This document shows, piece after piece, positions 52,101 through 60,032 of a DNA stretch of 64,000 nt. How positions within the stretch are numbered: the first letter of the stretch is position 1; each line of letters starts with the position of its first letter. A model generated the notes under the pieces. It did no database searches. It had not been told where the DNA came from and was given only the letters and a program-made list of their open reading frames with translations. Source of the DNA: Finegoldia magna_J. Its GTDB lineage: Bacteria; Bacillota; Clostridia; Tissierellales; Peptoniphilaceae. The position numbers were made by a program, and so were the translations under genes. The stretch is from contig NZ_NDYF01000017.1 in NCBI RefSeq assembly GCF_002243175.1, forward strand, positions 124,001 through 188,000, read 5' to 3'.

Positions 52101-54979
52101 AACAAGAAGTTAGAAAAGATCCTCAATTTAAAGATATTGATATAGTAAGAGATTATTCTTATGAATTCAAAATAGCTGATGGATTTGACTTGGCTAACTT
52201 AAGCATTTACGCTTGGGATAACTCTAGAAATGTTGAAGGAATGGATATTGAAACTAAAGTTAAATCTTCTGATGTAGAAATTGCTCCAATCAAATTAATG
52301 GTTAATGACCCAGTTCCAACAGAAGAACAAGTTGAAAAACAAATCAGAGAAAAAGTAAAAGATATTCCTGAAAATGCAGAATTCAAGATTGTAAGAAATA
52401 TTGAAAACACTAAAAAAGCTGGCGAATTTACGATTGTAGTTTCAGTTAAAAATGGCGAAGAACAAACTAATTACTCAATTCCAGTTATTGTTGAAGCAAT
52501 CAAACCAATTGAATTAAAAGTTGGTGAAGATGTACCAGATGAAGATGGAATCAAAAAACACCTTGATTTCTTACCAGAAAATGCCGATATTTATATTATG
52601 GACGCAGATTTTGATAATAAAAAACCTGGTGAATACGAAATCAAAGTAAAGGTATATATTGGCGACAAGGAAATTTACTACACAATCCCTGTAATCGTAA
52701 AAGATGAAGAAAAACCAGATGATAAGCCAACACAACCAGAAGAAAAACCAGAAAAACCAGTTTACACAATGCCTGTAATCACAGTGGAAAACCCTGATTA
52801 CTATGCAGCATTTGGTAAATACGAAGACAAAGAAAACCCAGAATCTTACAAGAAGATTCACGTACAAGGTAATGTTACTCATATCAATCAATTAGACAAG
52901 TTAACATTAACTATCACTAAAGATGGTAAACAAGTTGAAGGAACTGAAGTTCAAGGAATCAAAGTTGAAAAAGATAAAGATGGCAAATTCGTATTTGATC
53001 ACGAATTAGACATCTCTGGATTAGAAGATGGATTTGTTTACGAATTGCAACTAAAAGTTATAGGACAAAATATCGAAGGACGTCCTCTTGAAGATACTAT
53101 CATCAGAAGAATCAGAAAAGACTACGTTGCTCCAGAAATTAAATACACTGTAGAACACGAAGATGAAAAAGCTCCAATGGCTAAGATCAAAGTAAAAGGT
53201 CATGAAAACATGACTTATTTGGAAATGTATCTTAACAATTCAATGCTTTCAAGAATAGACAAAACTTGGGATGCCTTCGAACTTGAAGGAGGCGTTGACG
53301 GAGAATTCGAAATAGAAGTTCCATTGGAAATCGGCGAAAACACATTCCAAATCAAAGCATACGACGATGCAGGAAATGAAACAATCGAAGACGTTGTAAT
53401 CAACAGAAAAGATCCTAACGTAAAAGATCCTGCTAATACAACAGACTTATTGAACAACTTATTAAAAGCACATTCAATAGTAGAAGTTCCTGAAAAATAC
53501 GAAGTAACTGATGAACAATTAGCTGAACTTAACAAATTAGTCGAAGAAGCAAGAAAAGCTATTTCTGAACAACAACCACAAGACAAGGTTGATGAAATTA
53601 ACGACAAATTAAAAGAAGTATTAGCTAACATCAAAGAAAAAGAAGCTAAGAAAGTTGATAAAACTAAACTTATCGGTCAAAAAGAAGATGCAGAAGAATT
53701 GTTGAAGAAGAAAGATGATTATAAACTTAACGAACAACAAGAAAAAGCATTGCAAGATTTGATCAAAAAAGCTGATGATTTAGCTAAGAAAGAAGACGCA
53801 ACTCAACAAGAAGTTGACAAATTAGCTAAAGAAATCAAAGATGAAATAATTAAAATTAAAGAAGCTGGTAAGGAAGATCCAAAAGATCCAGAACAACCAG
53901 GTGACAAACCAGGTGAAAAACCAGGCGACAAACCAGGTGACAAACCAGGTGAAAAACCAGGCGACAAACCAGGCGAAAAACCAGGAGATAAGCCAGGCGA
54001 AAAACCAGGCGACAAACCAGGCGAAAAACCAGGCGACAAACCAGGAACAACACCAAGTCTACCTGGAACAGTAATACCAAGTGTACCTGGAACAACAACT
54101 CCAAGCACACCAGCTGAACAACCAAAAGCTACAACAAGAGTTGCAGGAGTTGACAGAATCAACACAGCAGTAGAAGTATCCAAGAAATACTACGAATCTG
54201 CTGACACAGTAATCGTAGCAAACTACGAAAAATTCGCAGACAGCTTATCAGCATCAGCATTATCGAAAGCATTAAAAGCACCAATCTTGTTAGTACAAAA
54301 AGATCAATTAGATTCAGTAGTAGCACAAGAAATCAAGAGATTAGGCGCTAAGAATGTAATCGTAATAGGTGGAAACCACTCAGTAGATAAAGCTAAAAAC
54401 AGCCTAGCAAAATACAACGTACAAACAATAGCTGGATCTGACAGATACGAAACAAGTGCTAAGATTGCACAAGAAATCATCAAACGTACAGGAACAAAAC
54501 AAGCAGTCATCGCAAGTGGTGAAACATTCGCTGACGCATTGACAGTGGCACCACTAGCAAACAAACACAACATGCCAATACTACTTGTACAACCAAACAA
54601 CATACCAAAATCAACACAAGAAGTATTGAAACAAATCAACAAAGTAATAATCGTAGGAGGAGAAAAAACAATCTCCAAAGAAGTAGAAAACAAACTACCA
54701 AACCCTACAAGAATTGCAGGAGCAAACCGTTACGAAACAGCAAAGAAAATCTACGAATACGACTTCAAAGACAGAAAAGAAGTTAACATCGCAAACGGAA
54801 CAAACTTTGCAGACAGCTTAGTAATAGGCTCCATTGATTGCCCAATATTATTAACAGAAGCAAATGAAATTCCAGAAGCTACAAAAGAAGCTATCAAAGA
54901 CTCAAAATTTGAAAAAGTTAATGTATTTGGTGGAGAAAACTCAATAAGTGAATCAGTTGTAAAAGAATTGATAAAATAG
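49136..54979 (+). CDS. sufA: SufA-like cell-wall subtilase with Rib-like and CWB2 domains
   Basis: 1947 residues. Order: signal peptide (1-27), I9-type propeptide (about 40-140), S8 domain with Asp181 (IIDTGVD), His247 (HGMHVAG) and Ser574 (GTSMATP), an inserted PA domain (about 400-510), Fn3-like domains (about 650-1030), two Rib-like repeats (about 1060-1200, each PIEL/PIKL start and IPVIV end), a further beta region, helical FIVAR-like repeats (about 1440-1580), 12 PGDK/PGEK tetrapeptides (1588-1635) and three CWB2 wall-binding repeats (about 1665-1947). SufA of F. magna is a secreted subtilase that cleaves host antimicrobial peptides and fibrinogen; identity with it is inferred. Noncovalent wall attachment rather than sortase is predicted. 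Confidence 0.85.
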   Translation: MKPYSKKFLAGVLLFSLVLPSATTFATNQTDSTTYAKLQEQGVKADQEVKVIVETSDKAAIEREPNVKSARFSKAVKASEAEVKKTSENIKTKLNKENVKVDKEDEFSAVITGFSAKVKAKDIDKLRKQPGVKKVTTQMKAERPKGGASPNLASAPGMIKADTLWDQYTFSGQGMLISIIDTGVDPSHKDMKLSPDIKSKYSSEDEVNKVIRENGLKGKWYNRKVPYGYNYADESEEIRDSGIGGYHGMHVAGIVAANGDAENEGVKGVAPNAQLLAMKVFSNDALVSTVYEEVWLKAIDDSVKLGADVLNMSLGMGSGYSREGVSPTNEAFNKAKKAGVVCAVAMGNDRVTNWGGEGKTNLAINPDFGTTGHPAVADPSYAVASMENTKMRGRVVEVEGESAISAGTAEGENEKTTTGKLPYVYVGLGNDQKEHYDGKVVEGKIVLAERGGASFNEKALLAKENGAKGIVIFNSENGSQLSFMSGMELTDFPSVFISHDDGLKLINLQKTKPNQLINITKVHSVNNPKGRQMSEFSSWGITPDLRLKPDIAGVGGQIYSTINDDKYTTMSGTSMATPQVAGASALVMQRLYDAGMLKRTADGKPDPIQEYLTVLVMMNTATPVKDTEVDEASLYTPKQQGAGLVNLENVVKTYATVTATGGKDTKEDGKLELGEVKEQFNATFKLKNYSDKDITFTPKYISLKDEVKDGRYTEHSSVAEEKTLTDVTVPAGKEVEYTATISTKNIDKNQFAQGYVMFDSKTNPTLSVPYTGFKGDWSEPQFLDNMPDFSDNVNYKPIEYPDGGIDKAGFMRRQEKGGWNYWNAWNVDGKPTVFVNSHKQEGMNVEVAPVITIMRNALDVKYDILNKDGKVLRNLFIDPILLKVNGLYKGGDSQYNFEYVPGGAAWDFKDMNDKKVDEGQYIYQITGHVDYKDAKEQKYQYNILLDDTAPKLSYKYEPDKGTIKVIAKDNLSGVFSVGYENLKTGEYHEQEVRKDPQFKDIDIVRDYSYEFKIADGFDLANLSIYAWDNSRNVEGMDIETKVKSSDVEIAPIKLMVNDPVPTEEQVEKQIREKVKDIPENAEFKIVRNIENTKKAGEFTIVVSVKNGEEQTNYSIPVIVEAIKPIELKVGEDVPDEDGIKKHLDFLPENADIYIMDADFDNKKPGEYEIKVKVYIGDKEIYYTIPVIVKDEEKPDDKPTQPEEKPEKPVYTMPVITVENPDYYAAFGKYEDKENPESYKKIHVQGNVTHINQLDKLTLTITKDGKQVEGTEVQGIKVEKDKDGKFVFDHELDISGLEDGFVYELQLKVIGQNIEGRPLEDTIIRRIRKDYVAPEIKYTVEHEDEKAPMAKIKVKGHENMTYLEMYLNNSMLSRIDKTWDAFELEGGVDGEFEIEVPLEIGENTFQIKAYDDAGNETIEDVVINRKDPNVKDPANTTDLLNNLLKAHSIVEVPEKYEVTDEQLAELNKLVEEARKAISEQQPQDKVDEINDKLKEVLANIKEKEAKKVDKTKLIGQKEDAEELLKKKDDYKLNEQQEKALQDLIKKADDLAKKEDATQQEVDKLAKEIKDEIIKIKEAGKEDPKDPEQPGDKPGEKPGDKPGDKPGEKPGDKPGEKPGDKPGEKPGDKPGEKPGDKPGTTPSLPGTVIPSVPGTTTPSTPAEQPKATTRVAGVDRINTAVEVSKKYYESADTVIVANYEKFADSLSASALSKALKAPILLVQKDQLDSVVAQEIKRLGAKNVIVIGGNHSVDKAKNSLAKYNVQTIAGSDRYETSAKIAQEIIKRTGTKQAVIASGETFADALTVAPLANKHNMPILLVQPNNIPKSTQEVLKQINKVIIVGGEKTISKEVENKLPNPTRIAGANRYETAKKIYEYDFKDRKEVNIANGTNFADSLVIGSIDCPILLTEANEIPEATKEAIKDSKFEKVNVFGGENSISESVVKELIK
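53897..54040 (+). repeat. 12-bp in-frame tandem repeat encoding the PG(D/E)K linker
   Basis: Twelve units of CCAGG-G-A-AAA type, encoding Pro-Gly-Asp/Glu-Lys. Likely to vary in copy number between strains and spans the wall as a flexible spacer. Confidence 0.9.
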
Positions 54980-54986
54980 AGTAAGG

Positions 54987-55018
54987 AAAGTCGCACGATA
55001 ATTCGTGCGACTTTTTTT
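54987..55018 (+). terminator. Terminator of the SufA-like gene
   Basis: AAAGTCGCACG and CGTGCGACTTT, perfect stem with six-base loop and seven T. Confidence 0.9.
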
Positions 55019-55076
55019 GCCTAAAAATAGCAAATAGCACATCCTTTGTGATATATTATTAAATAGGAGAAGTGTT

Positions 55077-56252
55077 ATGAGAATTTTGAAGAAAATACTA
55101 TTCGTTCTAGTGGTGATAGTTATGATACCGCAAATTGCCACTGCATCGGAAATAGATAAAATAGACAATATAATCAATCCAAATAGAGAACAAAATGATA
55201 GTGTCAGCAAGAAAATAATGCAAAATTTCAAGGCGAATTTGTCATTTGCAGTAAAACAAGCGCTCGATGAAGACAATGCGACATTCAAGATTACGGTCTT
55301 GGACAAAAAAAGCAATCCAATACCAAAAGTGGAACTCATCGTTACGGATGTTGAGACGGGAAAATCGCGTGAGAACCAAACCAACGAAAAAGGAGAAATC
55401 CAATTTCGAGGACTTGCTCCGACTGAACACACGATAAAAGTAGTGTCTGCTCCGTCTGGATATTTCTTCGACGAAGATGTAATCACACTAGAAAACAACG
55501 TCGTAAACACCAAGACTATATTTGGCAAGACAAAAGAAGACAAGGACAAAACATACAAAGTAACTTACAGAATTACAGACAAATACGGGATTGCCTTAAA
55601 AGAAATCGACGTCAGATTACAGTCCAGAGATAAAAAGTACATCGCAAAAACAGACGTGTTCGGCTATGCGCATTTTGAAGTGGAAGATAGTGGCAAATAC
55701 GAAGTTTACGTGGATAAAATGAGCGAATATTTTGAAGAACACGACAACTTCAAGATAGATGACATCGAAATCAATCCGAATTCCGAAGAATCCATCTACA
55801 GCTCACAAATAAACGAACAAATCAAAAAAGAATTCGAGTCGGCTTTGATAATCAACGTGAAAAAAGGCGACAAACCAGCTAAGAAAATCCTCGTTTCATT
55901 GAAAGACAGAAGAAAAGAAATGTATGTGCATCAATACACAAATGAAGAGGGAAAAGTCGTGTTCGACAATTTATTTCCTGGAAATTACGTGCTTACGGTG
56001 AACAATGAAGATAGATTGACAGAAAATGGAGTCGGCGCAGTTCATTTGATAGAAGGACAAGTTCGTGAGTTCGATGTAGTATTGTCGCAATCTGATTTAT
56101 CCAAGAAATCGCTCGTAGTAGAAAAGAAAGAACCGCAAGATGAAAAACTCCCAGAATCAGGCAGCAAAGACGAAAGAATGATGATTTTATTCTCGTTGGG
56201 AATAATAGTGTTGGCGTATTTGTATTTGAATAAACAAAAAGATGCGAATTAA
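55077..56252 (+). CDS. Sortase-anchored surface protein with Cna-B/SpaA-like domains
   Basis: 391 residues. Signal peptide (1 to about 24), a short helical segment, three prealbumin-like Cna-B domains (about 60-145, 155-240 and 250-345; each with a GxAxF/GKVxF-DNLxPGxY type end), then LPESG (about 361-365), a membrane helix and KQKDAN tail. Likely a pilin-like or stalk protein linked to the wall by sortase; no sortase or other pilin gene is adjacent. Ribosome site AGGAGAAG. Confidence 0.85.
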   Translation: MRILKKILFVLVVIVMIPQIATASEIDKIDNIINPNREQNDSVSKKIMQNFKANLSFAVKQALDEDNATFKITVLDKKSNPIPKVELIVTDVETGKSRENQTNEKGEIQFRGLAPTEHTIKVVSAPSGYFFDEDVITLENNVVNTKTIFGKTKEDKDKTYKVTYRITDKYGIALKEIDVRLQSRDKKYIAKTDVFGYAHFEVEDSGKYEVYVDKMSEYFEEHDNFKIDDIEINPNSEESIYSSQINEQIKKEFESALIINVKKGDKPAKKILVSLKDRRKEMYVHQYTNEEGKVVFDNLFPGNYVLTVNNEDRLTENGVGAVHLIEGQVREFDVVLSQSDLSKKSLVVEKKEPQDEKLPESGSKDERMMILFSLGIIVLAYLYLNKQKDAN

Positions 56253-56316
56253 AAATTACCTAGAAAAAAGTGAACCACAAAATTTTGGTGGTTCACTTCA
56301 AATCTAGGTAATTTTT
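56251..56316. terminator. Bidirectional terminator with nested hairpin
   Basis: Outer AAAAATTACCTAGA and TCTAGGTAATTTTT (14 bp) enclose an inner AAGTGAACCAC/GTGGTTCACTT (11 bp) hairpin. Serves the convergent genes ending at 56252 and 56315. Confidence 0.9.
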
Positions 56317-56713
56317 ATTTATTATTTGGTAATTTATCCTCCCAATCAAAAGGCAAAGGAGGATATTTGAATTTTTTTCTTTCATTTACATCTAATGACT
56401 TATATTTGCCATTTAAGTTGTATTCTATTGAATACACCATGATTTCTTTATAATGAGTATAAATATAGTTAATTGAGTATCCTTCAGGATCTTTTAATTT
56501 AACTTTGTAATCATAAGAACCATCCAGATAGTTTTTAAAAGATGTTATCTCTTTTATGTTATTTTTTTTTATCCCTTGAACTTCCATGTATTTGTACAAC
56601 TTTTCGTATCCATAATGTCTTTGAACAGGAACAGCTATAATCCATTTTATAGCTACAAAAACTACAAAACATATTAGTAGTATTTTGAATATTGAAAACT
56701 TTTTCTTTTTCAT
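56315..56713 (-). CDS. DUF3139-like membrane-anchored protein (paralogue 3)
   Basis: 132 residues: KKKK start, one membrane helix (about 9-30), VPVQRHYGYEKLYKYMEVQGIKKNNIKEI and YDYKVKLKDPEG. Same layout as the pair at 40841-41683, but with KDPEG replacing FKDDP. Stand-alone gene with its stop inside the shared terminator. Confidence 0.68.
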   Translation of the reverse strand: MKKKKFSIFKILLICFVVFVAIKWIIAVPVQRHYGYEKLYKYMEVQGIKKNNIKEITSFKNYLDGSYDYKVKLKDPEGYSINYIYTHYKEIMVYSIEYNLNGKYKSLDVNERKKFKYPPLPFDWEDKLPNNK

Positions 56714-56771
56714 TGTTTTATTATCCTTTCTATGATATTATTATACTATAAAATACAAAGGAGGCAAAGGT

Positions 56772-57482
56772 ATGAAAAGATTTTTTTCTATTATTTTATT
56801 GTTAACGTTTCTATTTATGGGTAATACATCATTTGCTTATGATGAAAGCAGATTGCCAACTAGAGAAGACTATAATAAGCTTGTAGAAGAAGGAGTATTA
56901 GGAGAATCGGTAACTTATGAACAATTTTACGAGTTACAAAAAGAATCTTTAGAATTAGAAGAACAACTAGGAGATGATTGGGAAAAGATAACGATTACAA
57001 GAGCGGATGCAAGCTCGTACAGAATACTAGGAGGAGATATTTTTGTTACAAATGGAACTATTAGCTCTGGCTTGATTGGTCATGCAGGAATAGCTATAAA
57101 TTCCGAAGAAATACTTAGCACTAAAATTGGCCAAAATCCAAGCACAAAAAGCTTACAATATTGGATAAAATACTATGTAAAGCCAGATGATAAAGTATGG
57201 TTAAATGTGTATAGGTATAAATATAGCACTGATGCACTTGATGCAGCTAGATGGGCAGAAAGAACTTATAAAGGAAAAAGCATTCCTTATCATATAAATG
57301 GTAATTTTTCAACCACTTCTTATACTTATTGCTCAAAAATAGTGTGGCAAGCATATAGATATGGTATTCCAAAAACAGATATTGGATATCCACCAAATAC
57401 AGCTGGTTTTTATGCGCCAATATCACCATTAAAATTGTCACATTATATAAATCCAACATCATTAGCAAAGGCTTATAGATAA
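56772..57482 (+). CDS. Secreted YiiX/NlpC-P60-like papain-fold protein
   Basis: 236 residues. Signal peptide (1-22, NTSFA), helical segment, then a permuted NlpC/P60-type fold: GDIFVTNG, GHAGIAI with His near residue 100 and TYCSKIVWQAYRYGI with the likely catalytic Cys near residue 195. In permuted families the His precedes the Cys, as here. May hydrolyse amide or lipid-ester bonds at the cell surface. AGGAGGCAAAG ribosome site. Confidence 0.78.
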   Translation: MKRFFSIILLLTFLFMGNTSFAYDESRLPTREDYNKLVEEGVLGESVTYEQFYELQKESLELEEQLGDDWEKITITRADASSYRILGGDIFVTNGTISSGLIGHAGIAINSEEILSTKIGQNPSTKSLQYWIKYYVKPDDKVWLNVYRYKYSTDALDAARWAERTYKGKSIPYHINGNFSTTSYTYCSKIVWQAYRYGIPKTDIGYPPNTAGFYAPISPLKLSHYINPTSLAKAYR

Positions 57483-57491
57483 ATTAATCTA

Positions 57492-57517
57492 AAAAAAGAC
57501 CTTCACAGGTCTTTTTT
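57492..57517. terminator. Bidirectional terminator
   Basis: AAAAAAGACCT and AGGTCTTTTTT with a four-base loop between convergent genes. Confidence 0.88.
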
Positions 57518-57526
57518 GATTGCCAA

Positions 57527-57979
57527 TTATTTAATCACATTCAACACTCCCATTGTTGAAAGCATCACGATAGTTCCAGCTGTGATGACTCCAAGTGTTA
57601 TAGGAAGCATGCTTTTTTTAGGACTCAATCCCAAAAATGATGCCACCAATGCGCCAGTCCAAGCGCCTGTTCCTGGAAGTGGGATCGCCACCAAAATATA
57701 CAGCCCAAGTCTTCCGTATTTGTCGATAGTCTTGCTTTTTTCTTGTGCTTTTTTGTTGATCCAATCCACAAATGGCTTGAAAGTGTCGATAGTATCCAAC
57801 CATTGCAATACTTTTTGTGTCAACAAAATCAAAAATGGTATCGGCAAGATGTTGCCAATCACAGACAAGAAGAACGCCAATGCCGGGTTGATATTATTTG
57901 CAAGTGCGTAAATCATCGACCCTCTGATTTCCAAAACGGGAAGCATGGACAATATGAACATGTAAATTATTTTATTCAT
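57527..57979 (-). CDS. Small multidrug export protein family (COG2426)
   Basis: 150 residues, about four helices. MLPVLEIRGSMIYALANNINP, FLILLTQKV and GRLGLYILVAIPLPGTGAWTGALVASFLG fit the Sm_multidrug_ex family (E-RG and PLPGTGAW motifs). Substrate unproven. Eight bp after the HAD gene. Confidence 0.85.
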   Translation of the reverse strand: MNKIIYMFILSMLPVLEIRGSMIYALANNINPALAFFLSVIGNILPIPFLILLTQKVLQWLDTIDTFKPFVDWINKKAQEKSKTIDKYGRLGLYILVAIPLPGTGAWTGALVASFLGLSPKKSMLPITLGVITAGTIVMLSTMGVLNVIK

Positions 57980-57987
57980 TCCATCTC

Positions 57988-58638
57988 CTATTTAAACAAA
58001 TCGTAGTCCAAATCATCGTACGATTCGATGTATTGTTCCACTTTTTCATCAATCACATCGTAATCATTAACTGTCGATTCGTCCGTAATTCCCACGATTT
58101 TAAATCCCATTTTGTCCACAGTGTCGATGCAGTAAAGCGCATCTTCAAACACAATCGTGTCATCCACACTAGAGCCCAATTTTTCCAAAGCACTATTCCA
58201 ATATTCGTTTTCGTATTTGTGGTATCCCACCGATTTACAAGTTTGCACGAACTCAAAATAATCCAATATCCCTTGTTTTTCAAGAGCAGGAATAGCCAAT
58301 TGGTCTTCTGTGGCTGTTGCAACACACATTTTAATTCCCATTGATTTTAGCTTTTCGAGCATATCCAAAACGCCCGGTTTCAAATCAAATTCGTTCATAT
58401 ATCCGTTTCTGATTGTGTAATATATAAAGTTCAAACCATCGTCTGTGGTTTTTTTGATATCAAAAGTTTCGTGAATGTAATCAATAGATGTCAAAAGTGT
58501 TTTGGTTTTGATTGTCCTGATAAAATCATCGTCAGGTTTTATTCCCAAATTTTCAATGTAATCTAAGATAACTCTGTTCCATTTGTACATGGAGTCGATC
58601 AAAGTTCCATCCATATCAAAAATTGCGTATTTAATCAT
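57988..58638 (-). CDS. HAD family hydrolase (beta-phosphoglucomutase-like)
   Basis: 216 residues: DMDGTLIDS (motif I, nucleophile Asp8), CVATAT (motif II), Lys in GYHKYENEYWN and VFEDALYCIDTVDKMGF (motif IV). Belongs to the subgroup with a helical cap (PGMB/phosphatase). Small phosphorylated metabolite likely; substrate unknown. Confidence 0.9.
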   Translation of the reverse strand: MIKYAIFDMDGTLIDSMYKWNRVILDYIENLGIKPDDDFIRTIKTKTLLTSIDYIHETFDIKKTTDDGLNFIYYTIRNGYMNEFDLKPGVLDMLEKLKSMGIKMCVATATEDQLAIPALEKQGILDYFEFVQTCKSVGYHKYENEYWNSALEKLGSSVDDTIVFEDALYCIDTVDKMGFKIVGITDESTVNDYDVIDEKVEQYIESYDDLDYDLFK

Positions 58639-58743
58639 AAATTCATCCTTTCATTTATATTTAGATTTTAGTATATGGGGTATGTAAAGTCAATCAAAAT
58701 CTAGGATTTTTACGTATTTTACAAATATTTTATTTTTATAAAA

Positions 58744-58772
58744 TTGAAAAAATATCGGGAAAACCATATAAT
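58744..58772 (+). promoter_or_regulatory. Promoter of the peptidase operon
   Basis: TTGAAA (58744-58749), 17-bp spacer, TATAAT (58767-58772), 28 bp before ATG 58800 with AAGGAGGAA between. Confidence 0.8.
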
Positions 58773-58799
58773 ATTATTAGTGATATAAGGAGGAATAAT

Positions 58800-60032
58800 A
58801 TGGAAAATTTTGACAAAAAACTAAACAATTACGCAAGACTAATTATCGAAAAAGGTATCAATGCAAACGATAGACCGATTGTAATTCGTTGTGCAGTTGA
58901 GAGAGCTGATTTTGCAAGACTTTTGGTAAAATACGCTTACGAAAGAGGCTGCAGCGAAGTTATTATGGAATGGAATGACGATGAAATCAACAGAATGTAC
59001 TACGAAAACGCATCAGAAGAAGCTTTGAAGGACTTCCCAGATTTTATCGTTGAAAAATCCAAATACTATTTTGAAAAAAAGGCAGGGGTGATTTCTGTAT
59101 CTTGCCAAGATCCTGAAAACTTGAAGGGAGTGGATGCCGACAGAGTTCAAATGAGATCCAAGGTTTCTGCTGAAAAGATGAAGCCAATTCAAAAATACAC
59201 AATGAATGACATCAACAGCTGGTGTGTTGTCGCAGCTCCAAGTGTTGGCTGGGCGAAAAGAGTGTTCCCAGAACTTTCAGAAAAAGAAGCTGTAGAAAAA
59301 TTGTGGGATCAAATCTTCAAAGCAACTCGTTCTGATACAGAAGATCCTATCAAAGCGTGGGATGAACATTTGGACACAATGAACAAACACGCAGAATTTA
59401 TGAATAAGCACCAATTTGTGAAGCTTCACTACACAAACTCATTGGGAACTGATTTGACAATCGAACTTCCAAAAGGACACGTGTGGATAGCTGCACAATC
59501 AACGGACAATTACGGAAATGATTTTGTGCCAAACATTCCAACAGAAGAAGTGTTCACAGCACCTCACAAAGACAAGGTAAACGGCGTTGTTTACAGCACT
59601 AAGCCTTTGAACTACGGTGGAAACACAATCGACAAGATGAGATTTGAATTTAAGGATGGAAAAGTTGTGGACTTTGATGCAGAAGTTGGCAAGGAAACTT
59701 TGAAGAATATGTTCGACACTGACGAAAATGGAAAATACTTGGGAGAAGTGGCACTTGTTCCTTACGAATCACCAATTTCCAAATCAAACGTCACATTCAT
59801 CAAAACATTGTTCGACGAAAACGCATCTTGTCACCTTGCATTCGGCCAAGCTTATCCAACTTGCGTAGAAGGCGGAGTGGACATGAATGAAGACGAATTG
59901 AAGGAAAATGGAATCAACGATTCATTGATTCACGTGGATTTCATGGTTGGTTCAGAAGATATGAGAATCGTTGGAACTACAGCTGACGGCAAAGAAGTAG
60001 AAGTATTCAAGGAAGGGAACTGGGCAATCTAA
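58800..60032 (+). CDS. M29 family aminopeptidase (AmpS/PepS-like)
   Basis: 410 residues typical of M29 (thermophilic aminopeptidase) enzymes: N-terminal ARLIIEKGINANDRPIVIR, LTIELPKGHVWIA, NIPTEEVFTAPHKDKVNGVV and SLIHVDFMVGSEDMRI, the last three carrying the usual Glu/His/Asp metal ligands. Releases N-terminal amino acids from peptides, consistent with a peptide-fermenting anaerobe. Overlaps the pepF start by one base. Confidence 0.93.
   Translation: MENFDKKLNNYARLIIEKGINANDRPIVIRCAVERADFARLLVKYAYERGCSEVIMEWNDDEINRMYYENASEEALKDFPDFIVEKSKYYFEKKAGVISVSCQDPENLKGVDADRVQMRSKVSAEKMKPIQKYTMNDINSWCVVAAPSVGWAKRVFPELSEKEAVEKLWDQIFKATRSDTEDPIKAWDEHLDTMNKHAEFMNKHQFVKLHYTNSLGTDLTIELPKGHVWIAAQSTDNYGNDFVPNIPTEEVFTAPHKDKVNGVVYSTKPLNYGGNTIDKMRFEFKDGKVVDFDAEVGKETLKNMFDTDENGKYLGEVALVPYESPISKSNVTFIKTLFDENASCHLAFGQAYPTCVEGGVDMNEDELKENGINDSLIHVDFMVGSEDMRIVGTTADGKEVEVFKEGNWAI

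Noticed and set aside
53803..54183. Minus-strand open frame across the PG(D/E)K repeats
   Set aside because: It is a low-complexity frame created by the 12-bp repeat of the real plus-strand gene, with no ribosome site or promoter.
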